Below are positions 63,567-64,000 of a stretch of DNA of 64,000 bases, piece by piece (positions within the stretch are counted from its first letter, which is position 1; every line of letters starts with the position of its first letter). Both the position numbers and the translations under genes were made by a program. The DNA comes from a bacterium HR40. Lineage in GTDB: Bacteria > Pseudomonadota > Alphaproteobacteria > Geminicoccales > Geminicoccaceae. The notes under the pieces were generated by a model. It did no database searches. It worked only from the letters and a program-made list of their open reading frames with translations, and was not told the DNA's origin. The stretch spans positions 613,899 through 677,898 of the forward strand of contig BEIQ01000001.1 of the NCBI GenBank assembly GCA_002898275.1, given 5' to 3'.

Positions 63567-64000
63567 TCAATTCCCGAGCGGCCGGAGCCAAGTCACGTGA
63601 CCCATCTTGCGGCCTGGCCGGACTTCGCGCTTGCCGTAGAGGTGGAGCCGCGCGTCGGGCGCATCGAGGAACGTCGGCCAATCGTCGACTTCCCCGCCGA
63701 TCAGATTGACCATGGTGGCATCGAAGAAACGGCGCACCGAACCGAGGGGCAGGCCGCAGATGGCGCGCACGAGCTGTTCGAACTGGCTCGTGGCGCAGGC
63801 ATCGAGGGTCCAGTGACCGGAATTATGGGGCCGCGGCGCGAGTTCGTTGACGAGCACTCGGCCGTCGCGGGTGACGAACATCTCGACCGCGAGCAGGCCC
63901 TCGACGGCCAGCGCCTCGGCGAGCCGCTCCGCGATCTCGCTCGCCCGCGCCGCCGTGCCCACCGGAAGTTCGGCGGGGACCACGGTGCGGTGCAGAATCC
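63567..64000 (-). CDS. purK: N5-carboxyaminoimidazole ribonucleotide synthase PurK (5' part outside window)
   Basis: The C-terminal part of the ATP-grasp enzyme that carboxylates AIR is visible: ILHRTVVPAELPVGT, LLAVEMFVTRDGRVLVNELAPRPHNSGHWTLDACATSQFEQLVRAICGLPLGS and LHLYGKREVRPGRKMGHVTWL. The frame is open to the window edge; the start lies beyond base 64000. Confidence 0.95.
   Translation of the reverse strand, partial: ILHRTVVPAELPVGTAARASEIAERLAEALAVEGLLAVEMFVTRDGRVLVNELAPRPHNSGHWTLDACATSQFEQLVRAICGLPLGSVRRFFDATMVNLIGGEVDDWPTFLDAPDARLHLYGKREVRPGRKMGHVTWLRPLGN

Overview
The window is gene-dense, GC-rich chromosomal DNA from a flagellated alphaproteobacterium, probably of the Rhodospirillales/Geminicoccales type. 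This is inferred from an Irr-type Fur regulator, ChoXWV choline transport, the order gpmI-envC-ctpA-divergent deacetylase-rppH, the HIG1-cobO pair, the order radA-cvpA-purF-SDR, and DUF6468/MotE-like genes in a fliL-fliM operon. Genes are tightly packed, and many start codons overlap the previous stop (ATGA/GTGA). I see no insertion sequences, integrases, prophage or CRISPR, so this is core genome with a few accessory touches.

Layout. 1-5.4 kb: 3' part of yggS, an S4 RNA-binding protein coupled to a Suv3-like helicase, and divergent htpG. 5.8-12.1 kb: a type I secretion system (ABC exporter, HlyD adaptor, divergent TolC with an unusual tail) whose exporter operon ends in a low-molecular-weight phosphatase. 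12.2-18.5 kb: an unknown small gene, then gpmI and the envelope cluster envC-like/ctpA/polysaccharide deacetylase, then rppH. 18.7-26.5 kb: acyl-CoA synthetase, D-2-hydroxyacid dehydrogenase, SH3 protein, irr, and a probable amine or amino-acid catabolic run (aminotransferase, 3-hydroxyisobutyrate-type dehydrogenase, FAD oxidoreductase) preceded by a strong terminator hairpin. 26.5-31 kb: a patatin-like protein without its catalytic motif and a large zinc-ribbon/cyclase/ATPase/TPR signalling protein.

31.2-39.5 kb: one likely operon dnaB-alr-mlaE-mlaF-radA-cvpA-purF-SDR joining replication, cell-wall precursor supply, lipid transport, repair and purine synthesis. 39.5-43.7 kb: an Lrp/AsnC regulator facing a fused indolepyruvate ferredoxin oxidoreductase, with a candidate operator between them. 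43.7-47.9 kb: cob(I)alamin adenosyltransferase, a HIG1 protein, a diguanylate cyclase, an unknown gene and a SYLF protein. 48.4-54.8 kb: flagellar genes in two divergent operons, fliL-fliM-DUF6468-motE-like on the minus strand and flgF-flgG-flgA-flgH on the plus strand; the latter has a near-perfect sigma-54 promoter.

55.1-64 kb: tRNA-Ala(GGC), purA, an SDR followed by choXWV, two DUF465 proteins flanking glk-pfkA, and the 3' part of purK. With gpmI, glk and pfkA suggest a usable Embden-Meyerhof route. The most unusual items are the T1SS-linked phosphatase and the repeat tail of TolC, the motif-less patatin, the structured RNA/terminator region at 26.37-26.51 kb, the extended FliM N-terminus, and a short patch inside fliM with foreign-looking codon use. 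I did not find a convincing wholly new multi-gene system.
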